64,000 nt of DNA, from contig CM038466.1 in NCBI GenBank assembly GCA_021464415.1, positions 53,198,550 to 53,262,549 of the forward strand, read 5' to 3'. This document shows, one piece after another, positions 10,251 through 20,633 of the stretch. The position numbers and the translations under genes are program-made. How positions within the stretch are numbered: position 1 is the first letter of the stretch; every line of letters begins with the position of its first letter. This DNA is from Lonicera japonica (lineage: Eukaryota > Streptophyta > Magnoliopsida > Dipsacales > Caprifoliaceae). A model generated the notes under the pieces. That model was not told the DNA's origin and ran no database searches. It saw nothing but the letters and a program-made list of their open reading frames with translations.

Positions 10251-12254
10251 CTTATATATATGTATATTTGTTGTGTCTATAGTGGGTTGGTCGAGGTTGG
10301 GGTTCTCCCAACACTATTTTCGCTGAATGGCGACAGGCCCTAGCCCTTATACAGGAGTTATTATTCAGGACTCCCTTTGGCGCTTTTCTTGACGCACTGC
10401 TCGAGAGGGTCTCGAGGGCAGTGGTTTTGGTGACGGCTCTTGGGACTCATTAGTGGGATACTATTCATACGTTCCATTGGAGCTAGGGAGAGATGACGAT
10501 GACACTGCTGTATCTGTTTACTTTGACCCGAATACCCTCGAGAGGCGTCTCTATTCAAATTGATGTTCTTCTATGCCTTATCTCCGTGGGTATATTAGGT
10601 GCACTGGGGTGGATTCCAGAGTGACGGGGCTCGAGTGATACCATTCCTCGGGCAATCCTGTTCACGCGCTTAGCGACGGAGATAGCCAGATTGATTACTA
10701 CTAGAGAGTAAATGACAAGATAGGAGGCACATCAGTATGCCCGTGTCTTGCTGTTGCTAACACTCATGATCTATTCGAGGCTCGTGGGGGGGATACGGTC
10801 CATATTTGGTGGCGGCCTTTTATCCGACATTTCAGCACTATGTTCGACTATGATTGGGGTGGTTTTATCTTGACTGTTCTTTATGATGCCATAGATCAAG
10901 TTTCGCGTCATCTGGCCCTAAACCTAAAGGGCATTTCTTTATTGTGGGAGGTATAATCATTGACTTCCTTTGTTTGTTTTATATCTTCACTTTTATCTAA
11001 TGACTATTGCTAATGACTTTGTATCTTTCTTTTTTCAGAGTTGGTTTGTAGCATATACCCACCAAGGTCTCATCCAAGTGGATCTCCTCGTTGAGAACGA
11101 GGATCAGTTTTCACTTCTCCGCCAGTTCATCGTGAGAAACTACATGGCTACTTATGTATATCGAACCCGAGAGACTGGGGTCACTGCTATCTCTGACTTG
11201 TTGGAAGAGCATGTAGGTATTTATATCGTTATATATATATAAACAGGTGACTAAAAGGATTTATTTCTTCTCTTCTTCAGATTGCCTAGGCCCCGTGGGG
11301 TGATTTGGGCCTTCATTTTAAATATGCCCGAGCTCTCACAACCTCGAGGACCATCTGGGAGAGCTAGTTATCCGTCATCACACATCGACTCAGTGGTCTC
11401 GAATTCTGGTGTTTGCATCTATTTTGATGAAACGGACTGGCGAGATTGATCCGGTGATAGTGTTGGCTTTAGTAGATTGGCTGGAGTTTCAGACTTTCAC
11501 CAAGGACGGTGATTATGCCGCCTTTGCTGCTCAATTCTTGATGAGAGAGCCGAAAGGGACTCAGGGTCAGGTCTTTTATAATCAGTATAGAGTGTTGGGT
11601 GGTAATCCCAATTATATATGGGGGAAGTAGCATTTATCGAGGACGGTCCCATGGCATTTACCACCACCAGAAAGAGACGGTTTAAGATTCATATTATAAT
11701 GATCCCAAGGGTGATAGGGATGTTCTTGCTGCTGTAAAAGGTGGGGGTAGCGACAGACCTCGGGAGGTGATGGAGGAAGAATGGCTGCGGTCCTTGAGTC
11801 AATGCCGCAAACTACACCTAGAGAGGAGCGACAAACCAAGCACGAGGATTTTCAATTTCCCACTGGCTCTACCATATCCTTGGGGGCTATCTTTGATGAG
11901 GCAGAGGCTACGTAAAGAGGCAGGGGTACTTCCTCGGAGATGTAGTGGGAGCCCGCGGACTTTGATTATGATCAGCTCGAGCGGACTCCTCCAGCTGCCA
12001 TGGCGACTCCTTCTAGTAGGACCCCTCCTCTGAGATAGACGGCCATTATCGATCCTCCCGACATCCGAACTTATGTTACACTGACCCAGATTCGTTAGAC
12101 TGACATGGGCTGTCCGGCCCGATCCCCTAGTATGGATGCTTTGTCCTCTCAGCCTCCTTTATATTCGACACATGAGGAGGGGGTTCTACTTCAACTCCGG
12201 CCGTAGCCTCTGTTCCAGTGGTCATCCTGTCGCCACTTCCGCAGGAGATCTTAT

Positions 12255-13556
12255 TGATGTAAACTTAATACTAGGATCGTTCAATATTGCGTGTAAACCG
12301 AACAAAAATTTTACATAAAACCCTAGTGCGGAATCAGATTTTACCTTCGAGATCTCTAGTTTAATCCCGTCTCAGCACGAGTAGGAGTTGGTGTAAACGA
12401 ATTGAGAACACAGGCTCAATGGAACCACATGATCTTCTATCATGTTCCTTTTGCGGTGCTATCCTGTACCAAGTGTCGGCTGCGGTATCACCAAGAATTA
12501 CTTTGCCTTTCTCTACGGCAAAAACCCTAAATTCTTAAGAATTATTGTACCACGAGAAGAGGCAAGGCCGGCGTATATATATGGCTACGATAGGGACCCT
12601 AAGAAGAAAATAAGTGTTTGGGCTTACTATGAAAAACTGGAATCCTAATTCGATTATGAATTAATTCCTTCCATAAATTATAATTCACACTGCTAAAGAA
12701 TTATAATTGCACTCCCGTCCTTATCTCAAAATTATACTCCGAGCTGCTTATTATTAAATGCTTATTATTCTTCTCGTGCTAAGATTACAGATAACCATCA
12801 TTTAAATTAAATTATTGACAATTATATTTGAATGACTTCTTAATCCTTGAGTTTACCATTTAACTTATTTGACTTGTCTGATTAACATAATCCACTTGCA
12901 GGGTTTGACATGATCAAAACTTATAAGCTTCTTAAGGGGTTATCATCAATCCCTATATTGGGACGTGAATTCCGTCAATAATTAATATTCATCATACATA
13001 TAGTATCATTGTCCAATTCACAAAGCTTATTGATTCATAAATGAATCTCACTCTTAATGAGTCAAAACAACAAACACTACATATATATGTCTATTAGTTA
13101 TTTCAAGATTAAGAGCATAAGCAATCATAATAACCATGGGATTTTAAATTGTTTTATATAGTCAATATAAAAACAATTAACCCAAACTAGTCATGTTCAA
13201 TACACACAAAGTGTACTAGCATAACAAGTTAAAAATATATCGTTTCCTGTAGTCATTATAAACTACTAAAACTTGTGCTACAATCCTACTAATGGGTGTC
13301 TAATTCCATCTAAGACCGTGGACCAATAAACTTATATTCCACAAGAACCAATAATATGATCTTCTGTGTGTAAGTTATACTCTACACACCAAATCATCTA
13401 CTATATGAAATAAAAGACACATATGCACAATACTTAAATAAATTATAATGCAACCATTGATCATAAAGATTCTCATTAAAACAACAAAACCAAGTCTATA
13501 TAACATATCAAAATCAATAATAATAAAATCATGGCTTTTATTATGTCACTCTAACA
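12255..13556 (-). mobile_element. Solo LTR A, copia-type, inserted in the PMD gene
   Basis: The 1302-bp element starts TGATGTAAAC and ends CTCTAACA. It is flanked by a perfect 5-bp target duplication CTTAT (12250-12254, 13557-13561). It aligns over its whole length to solo LTR B (23315-24783). On the minus strand it begins TGTTAGAGTGA and has a TATATATA promoter near 12571-12580, which gives the probable transcription direction. No internal coding region remains, as expected from LTR-LTR recombination. Confidence 0.9.
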
Positions 13557-14105
13557 CTTATATGCCGGTGTGGGCCTTCGCCAGTATGCAATGCCAAAGG
13601 TTCCTCTTCCTGAGGATAACTTTAGTTATTTAGGTCGATGTCCTGACGATGAGGTATCTTCCTTATCCTCTTTCCCATTTCCTTTTTGTCTGTACTTTAT
13701 TATATGTGCTAACTCGCTTTCCCTTTTTAACAAATGGTGATGATCCGAGTGGGTGATTTGTGGGAGCTGCATGCACATTCCTTATATAACTGGAACCTGC
13801 TACAGTACATAGGACGAGATCCCCTCACGTACATGCATGACTATAGGAGGACAATCGAGGCCTCATTATAGGTGGACGATCCTGTGACTTTTTCCTGGGT
13901 GCGGACCGAGTCTTAGAGGAGTAGCAGACAGCCTTTCAGGAATTCAAGGTCTTTGGCGGTTCGACCTTCGGCTTTAGTTCAAACGATTAAGACTCCTACT
14001 GTAGATGCAGCGCAGCCAGCAATTGATCATACCAGTGCTACCCTTCCACCCAAGGAGGCGTCAATCAACAGTGAGAGCGTGTCAAAGCGTGCTCGGATAG
14101 ATTAA

Positions 14106-14437
14106 TTTTACTCTTTGCATAGCTTAGGATTCTTTAGATAGAATGTTAGTCGTTAGTTTAGTTTCCTTTATCTTCTTTGTTTTGTTTTTTAAAAACTGTT
14201 TTTGTAAGAGATCTTTTATGAAATAGTTTGTTTATAACATGAATGTTTTATTTTTGTGTGTTTGGGATGCGTATATACATATATATATATATATATTATA
14301 TCGAACCATTTTTGAAAAGGATCATACCTTTGTTTGTATTTAGAAAGGGCCCTAAGGTCTCTATAAAAAAGAACAAAGTAAGCATAATGCACATACATAA
14401 GTAATTCTTTTGGCAAGAATGTTTTTAATACATTTGA
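14106..14437. other. Spacer with PMD 3'UTR
   Basis: T-rich sequence with an AT microsatellite (14278-14297). It probably holds the 3' untranslated region of the PMD gene. No coding signal seen. Confidence 0.4.
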
Positions 14438-14550
14438 GGGGGAGTTTCATGTACTTTGTCGCGTGGTAAACCCTCATAATCATAGGAGTGTCGCGCGACA
14501 ATCTCTCTTGAGATTATTTTGTCGCGCGACAAACAAGTACATGACACTCC
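14438..14550. promoter_or_regulatory. Inverted repeat with three palindrome sites upstream of DUF7745-like gene
   Basis: Left arm 14438-14463 (GGGGGAGTTTCATGTACTTT then GTCGCG) and right arm 14523-14550 (CGCGACAAACAAGTACATGA then CACTCC) are inverted copies. Inside are TGTCGCGTGGTA (14457-14468), a perfect TGTCGCGCGACA (14489-14500) and, overlapping the right arm, another perfect copy (14520-14531). The last site is about 95 bp upstream of the ATG at 14626, a promoter position like that in the PMD gene. Confidence 0.6.
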
Positions 14551-14625
14551 TTTTTATTGTAAATACTCAATGTTCCTTCCTTCATTCCTACACCATCATT
14601 TTGTCTTTTCCTCTTTCAGACATAA

Positions 14626-17049
14626 ATGTCTTCTTTCTATTCAAACTCTGATTTTCTGTATATCAAAGCCTGGGATGCCTTAGTATATTCAAAAATGGTC
14701 TAAAATTTGGTGTCTTTAGCCCCTTGGCGGCATGGGGTTTCCATCCTGTAGATTTCTCCTTTCTTTTGGGTGCCTTAGCCTTCTAGAGTCCTAATGAATA
14801 TCTTTTTCGTTTTGGTTTAGACGAGCCCGACCAAAACGAGCCTTGTCCGACTTTCGAGGAGTTTTCATGGCTCATATATTTCGATATGCGATTTTCTATG
14901 GCTATTCCAATCGAAAATATTTGTCCTCGGGATATGCTCATTGCCTTGCTTTCTATCCCTTAGTGATAAATGCATAATATTGTCATTAATATGCTCTTTT
15001 TCGAAGTCGTTTAACGCGTTTAACTCTCTAAAGGGATCTAAAGGAATAAACCCTATTTAATCAACCATCCATAAGCTAGTAAGATAATCTTCATAAGATG
15101 ATTTGACTTTGTATACCTTGTATACCTAGTTCTCAAGCATTAATGAAGAGATGATACACTTGTGTATTTCTTACTAGCCTATGTCCATTCCTTCTATGAA
15201 TGAGATACTTTTCATTGCCAAGCATGACTAGTCTTTGATATTCATGGAAACACCATAAATTTGAGATTTTAATCCTTGAATGCTTTAATGATATGTTGAG
15301 TGCTTTCTACACTTTATGTGATTTTGAGACTCAATATTTTCTTAGTTAAGGTGTTGCCAAAGAGGATCTCTTAAGTTTATGTCATAAACAACTCCACTAA
15401 TCACCATAAGGATTCAATTTGTATTTATCAAATATGTCTATACCAGACGGTTTATCCACCACCTAGACCTCCCAATCTTAGGCAAAGGAAATGTTATGAT
15501 TTATTGTGCTTAACTCTTTAAGTGGACAATTTCATAATCAAGTTAATTGCCTAGGGGAAACTAACAATGAGTTCTCAAATGCCTAGCTTAAATTTATGCA
15601 TTTTCTTTTGGTGTATCTTAAATTTGTATCTTAGTTGAGCATTATATGGGAATGGGTTGCACTTGTTTCACACCCTTTGCTACAAGGTACAAAGGAGAGA
15701 TACATTTGTGTTAAGTTATGCTTACAACCTTTCTTTATATAACATTTATATAGGAATGAGTTGCTTTTGCTCCACACCCTTTTGCTTAGAAAAGTGTAAG
15801 ATACTTAACGCTTAAGAATTGCATTGAGAACTTTGAATGAGATTGATTCTATTTAATGTTGTAAAGAAAATGAATTCTATAATGCCTTAGCCTTTTCTCA
15901 TCATTTGATACATCACTTTAATTTTCAATTGCATAACTTTAAAATCAATAATTAAAATCAACTAATCCACTTCGTTAAACAAAGCCTTGGACTTGTAATC
16001 ATCACATCGTCTCTCCGATTATCCTTGTGGTTCGACACTTGGACTTACCAAGTATTATAACTTGACAACCTACACTTGGGTTCCTAAGCGTGGAAGTATT
16101 TCGGCCACATCACTTAGCTGCCTGTGATTGTTTTGTTGTTGGGTGTTTGTTATATATTCATCGAATGGCCAACTTCTTTCACCGTCATGGGGATGATCCC
16201 TCATTCAGTTCTGGTCGTACTGCTATGACTTTGATCTATTTGGTATCAGATATGCTGTTGGTAACGAGCTCTACTCTGGTTGATCCGAGTATTTTGAGTT
16301 TGGTATATCAAGCCCGACATAGGGAATCTATAGTGCCTATTATCCTTGCTGAGACTCTAAATAGCCTGGATGATCTCAAAAGGGGGTCTTCGACATTTTT
16401 TAGGGCGAGCCAATGCCTTTTATACATGTGGCTACTGGAGTGCTTTTAGTCAGTAGGGTTCAATGGGGTACGGTTAAATAATCCGGCACATTTCTTTCGT
16501 CACCTCCTTTTTAGTGCTTTAACCATGTCTTCCTTTGACTGGACCATATGGTTTTCTATGAACCTTCGTGCATTCCGATGGCATATTCCATGGTAGAAAC
16601 TTAGGGAGATGGTAGTTGGCGTGGGTGGGAAGAATAATGTTCGACTCAGAGGTCTCTGGTTCACGTCTTTTTATCTCCCCGAGCATCTTGTGCGGTAGTT
16701 CAACATTCCTCAAAATATCCCTCTTGGTTTGAACAACTTCCCTTCTAAGCTTAAGTTTGTTATTCCGTATGCCTCCTTGTCTATGGAACGGATGTGGCAC
16801 GACCATTTGACTCAACAGTTTAACCATACTCGGTTCGGTATCTCCCGGCACCTCCAAGCAGACATTATTTATTTCTCATTGGCAGTCTTTGGAAGAGGAA
16901 CTGGTAGATGACCCCTATCGGATAGAGTGGTTCCAATTCATAGATTCAGAGCCTACTGAGGGTAATATTGTCTTAGCATATCAGATCATGGATGATGCTA
17001 GCATTGACTTGGCTATTGAGGACTTTGTCTGGCCAGCCCCTAGAGCTTA
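14626..17049 (+). pseudogene. DUF7745-like accessory gene, broken
   Basis: The frame begins at ATG 14626 (MSSFYSNSDFLYIKAWDALV). After a frameshift it shows the family pattern: GALAF, stop, SPNEYLFRFG, then CPTFEEFSWLI. It is interrupted by a solo LTR at 14964-16112. It resumes at 16118 with MTLIYLVSDMLL, VDPSILSLV, IVPIILAETLNSL and CLLYMWLLEC, followed downstream by VGGKNNVRLRGLW. The order matches plant DUF7745 proteins, whose function is unknown and which are commonly found with transposable elements. The frame ends LAIEDFVWPAPRA and a stop at 17047-17049. At least four stops or frameshifts are present. It converges with the Tat pol genes (minus, ending at 17281), i.e. it sits antisense and 3' of pol, the position of extra ORFs in Tat/Grande-type elements. 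Confidence 0.7.
14964..16112 (+). mobile_element. Solo LTR E inserted in the DUF7745-like gene
   Basis: Starts TGATAAATGC, ends GGCCACATCA, and is flanked by a perfect 5-bp duplication CTTAG (14959-14963, 16113-16117). It aligns with solo LTR D (26706-28648) from about 15055 onward. It lacks about 0.8 kb of D, including its palindrome array. The strand is taken from D's likely promoter and is not certain. Confidence 0.88.
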
Positions 17050-17280
17050 GTCTGCTTATATCTTGTATAAGCAGTCTTATCTATAACATTTGGTGTTCTA
17101 AACCATCACTAAATAATATATGAGAAAACGCAAGTCTTATCTTGTATAAGTAGTCTGGTTTATGTTTAAACCGGGCTTGAAATCACTCTCAAGTTGCCTA
17201 TGTTCTCCATTTGATTTTTCAAAAACACAAGTTGAGTTAGGGCTCAGGTTTACGTAGTTCTTAGATATACATGGTGTGCT

Positions 17281-18624
17281 CTATTGGTAATAATTTTTCA
17301 AATGATCTATGTTGACAGGTGAGTGAAGTAATTGTCCATCCAAATCTGCAAGTATCGCAGCTTTTCCTGTGTTGATTTCCTTGACAATGTATGGCCCAGT
17401 CCATTTTTGTCTGAATTTCCCTCTCGGGTCTTTGGCTGGCTCTCGAATTTCTTTTAGCACAATGTCATTCTCACTGTTTCCACCTGTCTTCACTTTTTGA
17501 TTGAAAGCTCGAGCAATTCTATTATGATACCCCTGGTGGTGATATGCGGCTTTTAGTCTCTTCTCGTCTAACAAAGCTAACTCATTATACCTGGCTTGGA
17601 CCCATTCGACTTCATTAATCTGATTTTTCAATACTACTCTGAGAGAAAGGATCTCTAACTCAACTGGGAGGACGACTTTCATCCCATAAGTAAGAGAGAA
17701 AGGGGTGGCTCCAGTGGAGACTCTTTTAGTAGTGCGGTAACTCCATAGTGCATATGAAAGTTTCTCTGGCTAGTCTCGACAAGTATCGGTCATCTTACTC
17801 AAGATATTCTTCAGATTCTTATTGGCGGCCTCAACTGCCCCATCTGTTTATGGTTGGTACGGAAAGGATCTGTGCCTAGTAATGCCGTATTCCTCTATAA
17901 TGGAGTTAGCCTCTCCCTCAAAGTGAGTGACATTGTCAGAGATTATTTCATGCGAAACCCCATATCGACAAATGATGTTTCTTCGAATGAACTGAGCTAC
18001 CCTTTTAGCGTCAAAAACCTCGTAGGATTCTGTTTCCACCCATTTGGTAAAATAATCTACAGCTACCAAGATGAACTCGTGGCCATTACTTGCCTTCGGT
18101 GATACATTCCTGATGATGTCGATTCCCCAGGTTGCAAAAGGCTAAGGGGCGGTCAGGTTGTACAACTCCTTTGTGGGAAGATTTTGAGACTTGGCATAGA
18201 TCTGGCATTTGTGTAAGCGACACACGTGGTCATTACAATCTCTTTGTAGAGTCGTCCAGTAACACCCTGTACTGATGATTTTGTGGGCTAACGTATGGCC
18301 GCTCATATGGGGCCCATAGTCCCCGCTATGAATCTAGTCCATCATTCTAACGGATTCTTCTTTTATGAGAAATTGGAGATGAGTCCCATCATAATTTCTC
18401 CTGTATAACCTCCCAGCGTAGAGTATGAATCTTGATGCTAGTCTTCTGAGCATAACGCGTGTCTTTTTATCTGTTTGTTCAGGATATCGTTTGTTTTTTA
18501 ATAGGTTACATAGATCATAAAACCAGGTGGATGAGTCTATGGTTTCTTCATTATCAAATTCAATAGCCATGTAGTGAGTTGGGATGGATCTTTTCTCTAC
18601 TATTAGGATAATCTCTTCCATTCC
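17281..18624 (-). pseudogene. Integrase of second Tat element
   Basis: The zinc-binding region (GHTLAHKII, then CRLHKCQ) is followed by the catalytic core. The three acidic residues are visible: VAVDYFTKWVE, EIISDN, and after a stop GAVEAANKN. The C-terminal part (17281-17682) contains the GPY-like KWTGPYIVKEI and ends HLKNYYQ and a stop. Stops at about 18330, 18150, 17848 and 17773 break the frame. Integrase would insert the cDNA into host DNA; this copy cannot. Confidence 0.88.
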
Positions 18625-19016
18625 TTACGTTATATCAATCATCGATGCTAACGTGGGCAATGCGTTGGCGAAACCATTCTGTGGCCGGGGAATATAGTAG
18701 AACTTTGAGTGTTTGAACTTCTCTGTGATGTTTTCCAATCTAGTGAGGTATGGGACTAACTTCTCATCTCTAATTTTCCATTCTTTTAGAATCTGGTGTA
18801 CCACCAATGCTGAGCCTCCGTAAACCTGTATCATTTTTATCCCCTTCTGCAGTGCAATTTCCAACCCGACTATGTAAGCTTCGTACTCGGCCATGTTGTT
18901 GGTGCATGAGAAATCCAAGCAATATGAAATAGGCGAGTGAGTTTGGTCTAGTGAGAGTAGCAAAACACCTATCCCGTTCTCATTACGATTGGCTGCCTCA
19001 TCGAAATACATTTTTC
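18625..19016 (-). pseudogene. RNase H of second Tat element
   Basis: MYFDEAANRNENGIGVLLLS and NNMAEYEAYIVGLEIALQKG carry the first acidic residues, and the VYGGSALVVHQ block follows, with Gly in place of the expected catalytic Asp. This 128-codon frame is longer than that of the paralogue at 1-443, which has a stop after GLEIAL. Confidence 0.85.
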
Positions 19017-19052
19017 AGTCTTCATCGGTCTCGAGGTTTATAATGGCTTCAT

Positions 19053-19656
19053 CTAGAAATCTGGCTTTACCATGTCACTCGGCATTGGATTGCTAGCCAA
19101 ATAATCAATGATGATTTTGCCCTTTACTAATTTTTGGGTCATGAAGGTGATGTCTAACTCGAAAAGTAAAAATAGCCATTTTTCCATATGATTTGAAAGG
19201 GCCATTTTTTCAAAGAGATACTTCAGTGGATCAATACGGAATGCCAAGATGATTGGGAAGATTAGCATGTAATGATAGAGTTTATCTGTTAGCCAAACAA
19301 GAGTAGTGCAGGTTTTTTTAACGGCGTGTAGTTCAACTTAAATGGCGATAACTTTTTGCTTACATAGTAAATGGCATGTTCTTTTCGGATAGTGGCCAGG
19401 TGTTGGGCCAACATGGATACCACATCAGTATCTGTGACGATCAGGTATAATATCAATGGTAATCCCGGTTGGGGTGGTGTCAGTACTAGAGGGTTGGAGA
19501 GATAGCTTTTGATTTTATCGAGTGCTTCTTGACACTCCTGGTCCTATTCTCCTAGTGATGTCTTCCTCATGAGTTTAAAGATGGGTTCACATGTTTGGGT
19601 AAGTTGGGAGATGAATCTACTAATGTACACGAAGTTGGCCAAAAACCTACGGACTT
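19053..19656 (-). pseudogene. RT C-terminal remnant of second Tat element
   Basis: The sequence matches the thumb/connection part of the RT at 415-900. It is frame-broken, with the clean part being the frame 19053-19268 (IDPLKYLFEKMAL, then KWLFLLFELDITFMTQK). It ends abruptly at 19656 against the LTR, a deletion junction. Confidence 0.8.
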
Positions 19657-20633
19657 TGTGAGAATCCGTAAATGTGACCCTCTGGTCTCAATCCCATGTT
19701 GGGGCATTTAAAACATCGAAAATGATTCCGTTGTTTCATTTGCTTTGATATAGGGATTAATCATATTTTCTATTTTTAAATGCAAGTGGGTTCATTCAGA
19801 GTTGCCAGAACGTTTCATGAGAAAACGTACAAGAGGTTTGTATAAGGGTAAAGGCCAAAGCAAGCCTTATCCTTACACATTTTGTCTACGAAACCGGGAT
19901 TCTATAAGGTTCAAAAACTGTGTTACGGTTTGCAAAGGTGTTAAGCACCAATTCCGCCTTTTCAGTCTCTAGTGGTCTTATATGTTTATTCTATATTGAA
20001 AAACTTGGATACCTTTACTAAGAAGTTTACTATTTTCCTAAAGTATGTTTTGTAAAGAAACCTGATTTTAGGGAAAACATGGGAAGGGATAAAAATCTTG
20101 TATTCTGTAATTCGATGTTTTGATTTTACAGGAAATGAAGTACAAATGACAAAGTTTATAACTTTGGGAATTCAAAGAGGATATTCTAACATTGTTTCCC
20201 CAAATAACAATATTAGTTTTATCTTGATTTCGATTATTTTAGAAGGAAATTGGATTCTTGATCAAAATGGATTTGATATGGATTTGCACTCTTAAGGAGA
20301 GTATATAAGGTATATCGCAATCTATACGAAAGACAAGATATACCCGATGTTTAATCCTTAAGTAAGTTTTATCATTCTGGGTTTTGAAAACTTGATTTTG
20401 TCCGGATGATAATGTACTTACTTTTTCTAATTTTCGAAAATAGTTTTATCAGGGTTCTTTGGTTTTGAGAAAACAGTAGACTATTTCTAACTTAACAATA
20501 AGTTTAATAATAGATATAGATGAAATGAAAACAAGTACACATATATAGTATTTTAAGTGGGCCTTAGACTCAAAAAAGTGTTTTTCCGACGGTTTTAGGG
20601 TTCTTGTGGGGGTCACGGATTTGAGTGTCTATA
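19657..20633 (-). repeat. Short copy of the Tat LTR (977 bp)
   Basis: Begins TGTGAGAATCCG on the plus strand and ends TGTCTATA, matching the ends of the 6070-7607 LTR (one end mutated, TACA to TATA). About 540 bp, corresponding to 6985-7525 of the longer LTR with TATA box and palindromes, are absent. Confidence 0.88.

Larger units (their letters stand above)
9379..14105 (+). pseudogene. Plant mobile domain (PMD) gene, broken, copy 1
   Basis: The ATG at 9379 opens a frame beginning MDPSHGGQPDRLEGDQ. Exons read as 9379-9632, 10283-10950, 11039-11212, 11281-12249, then 13562-about 13645 and 13736-14105, with clear GT-AG borders for the first introns. The second exon holds the PMD signature (HTFHWS, stop, GEMTMTLLYLFTLT) and LYDAIDQVSRHLALN. 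Exon 3 (WFVAYTHQGLIQVDLL) is intact. The frame ends SKRARID followed by a stop. Several stops and frameshifts occur, and a solo LTR (12255-13556) splits the fifth coding block. PMD proteins (MAIN/MAIL-like) are known both as host proteins and as passengers of transposable elements. This copy is antisense to the neighbouring Tat pol genes. Confidence 0.75.
17281..20633 (-). mobile_element. Second Tat element, internally deleted (LTR-RT-RNase H-IN)
   Basis: On the minus strand an LTR (20633 to 19657) is joined directly to the thumb region of reverse transcriptase at 19656. PBS, gag, protease and the catalytic half of RT are missing. RT C-terminus, RNase H and integrase follow to 17281. It belongs to the same family as the element at 1-7607 and preserves the integrase that lies outside the window there. 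If the accessory genes at 7608-17049 belong to it, the LTR at 6070-7607 would serve as its 3' LTR. Confidence 0.85.

Noticed and set aside
16519..16857. 112-codon minus-strand frame within the DUF7745-like region
   Set aside because: The plus strand shows the family motifs; the minus frame is its antisense shadow.
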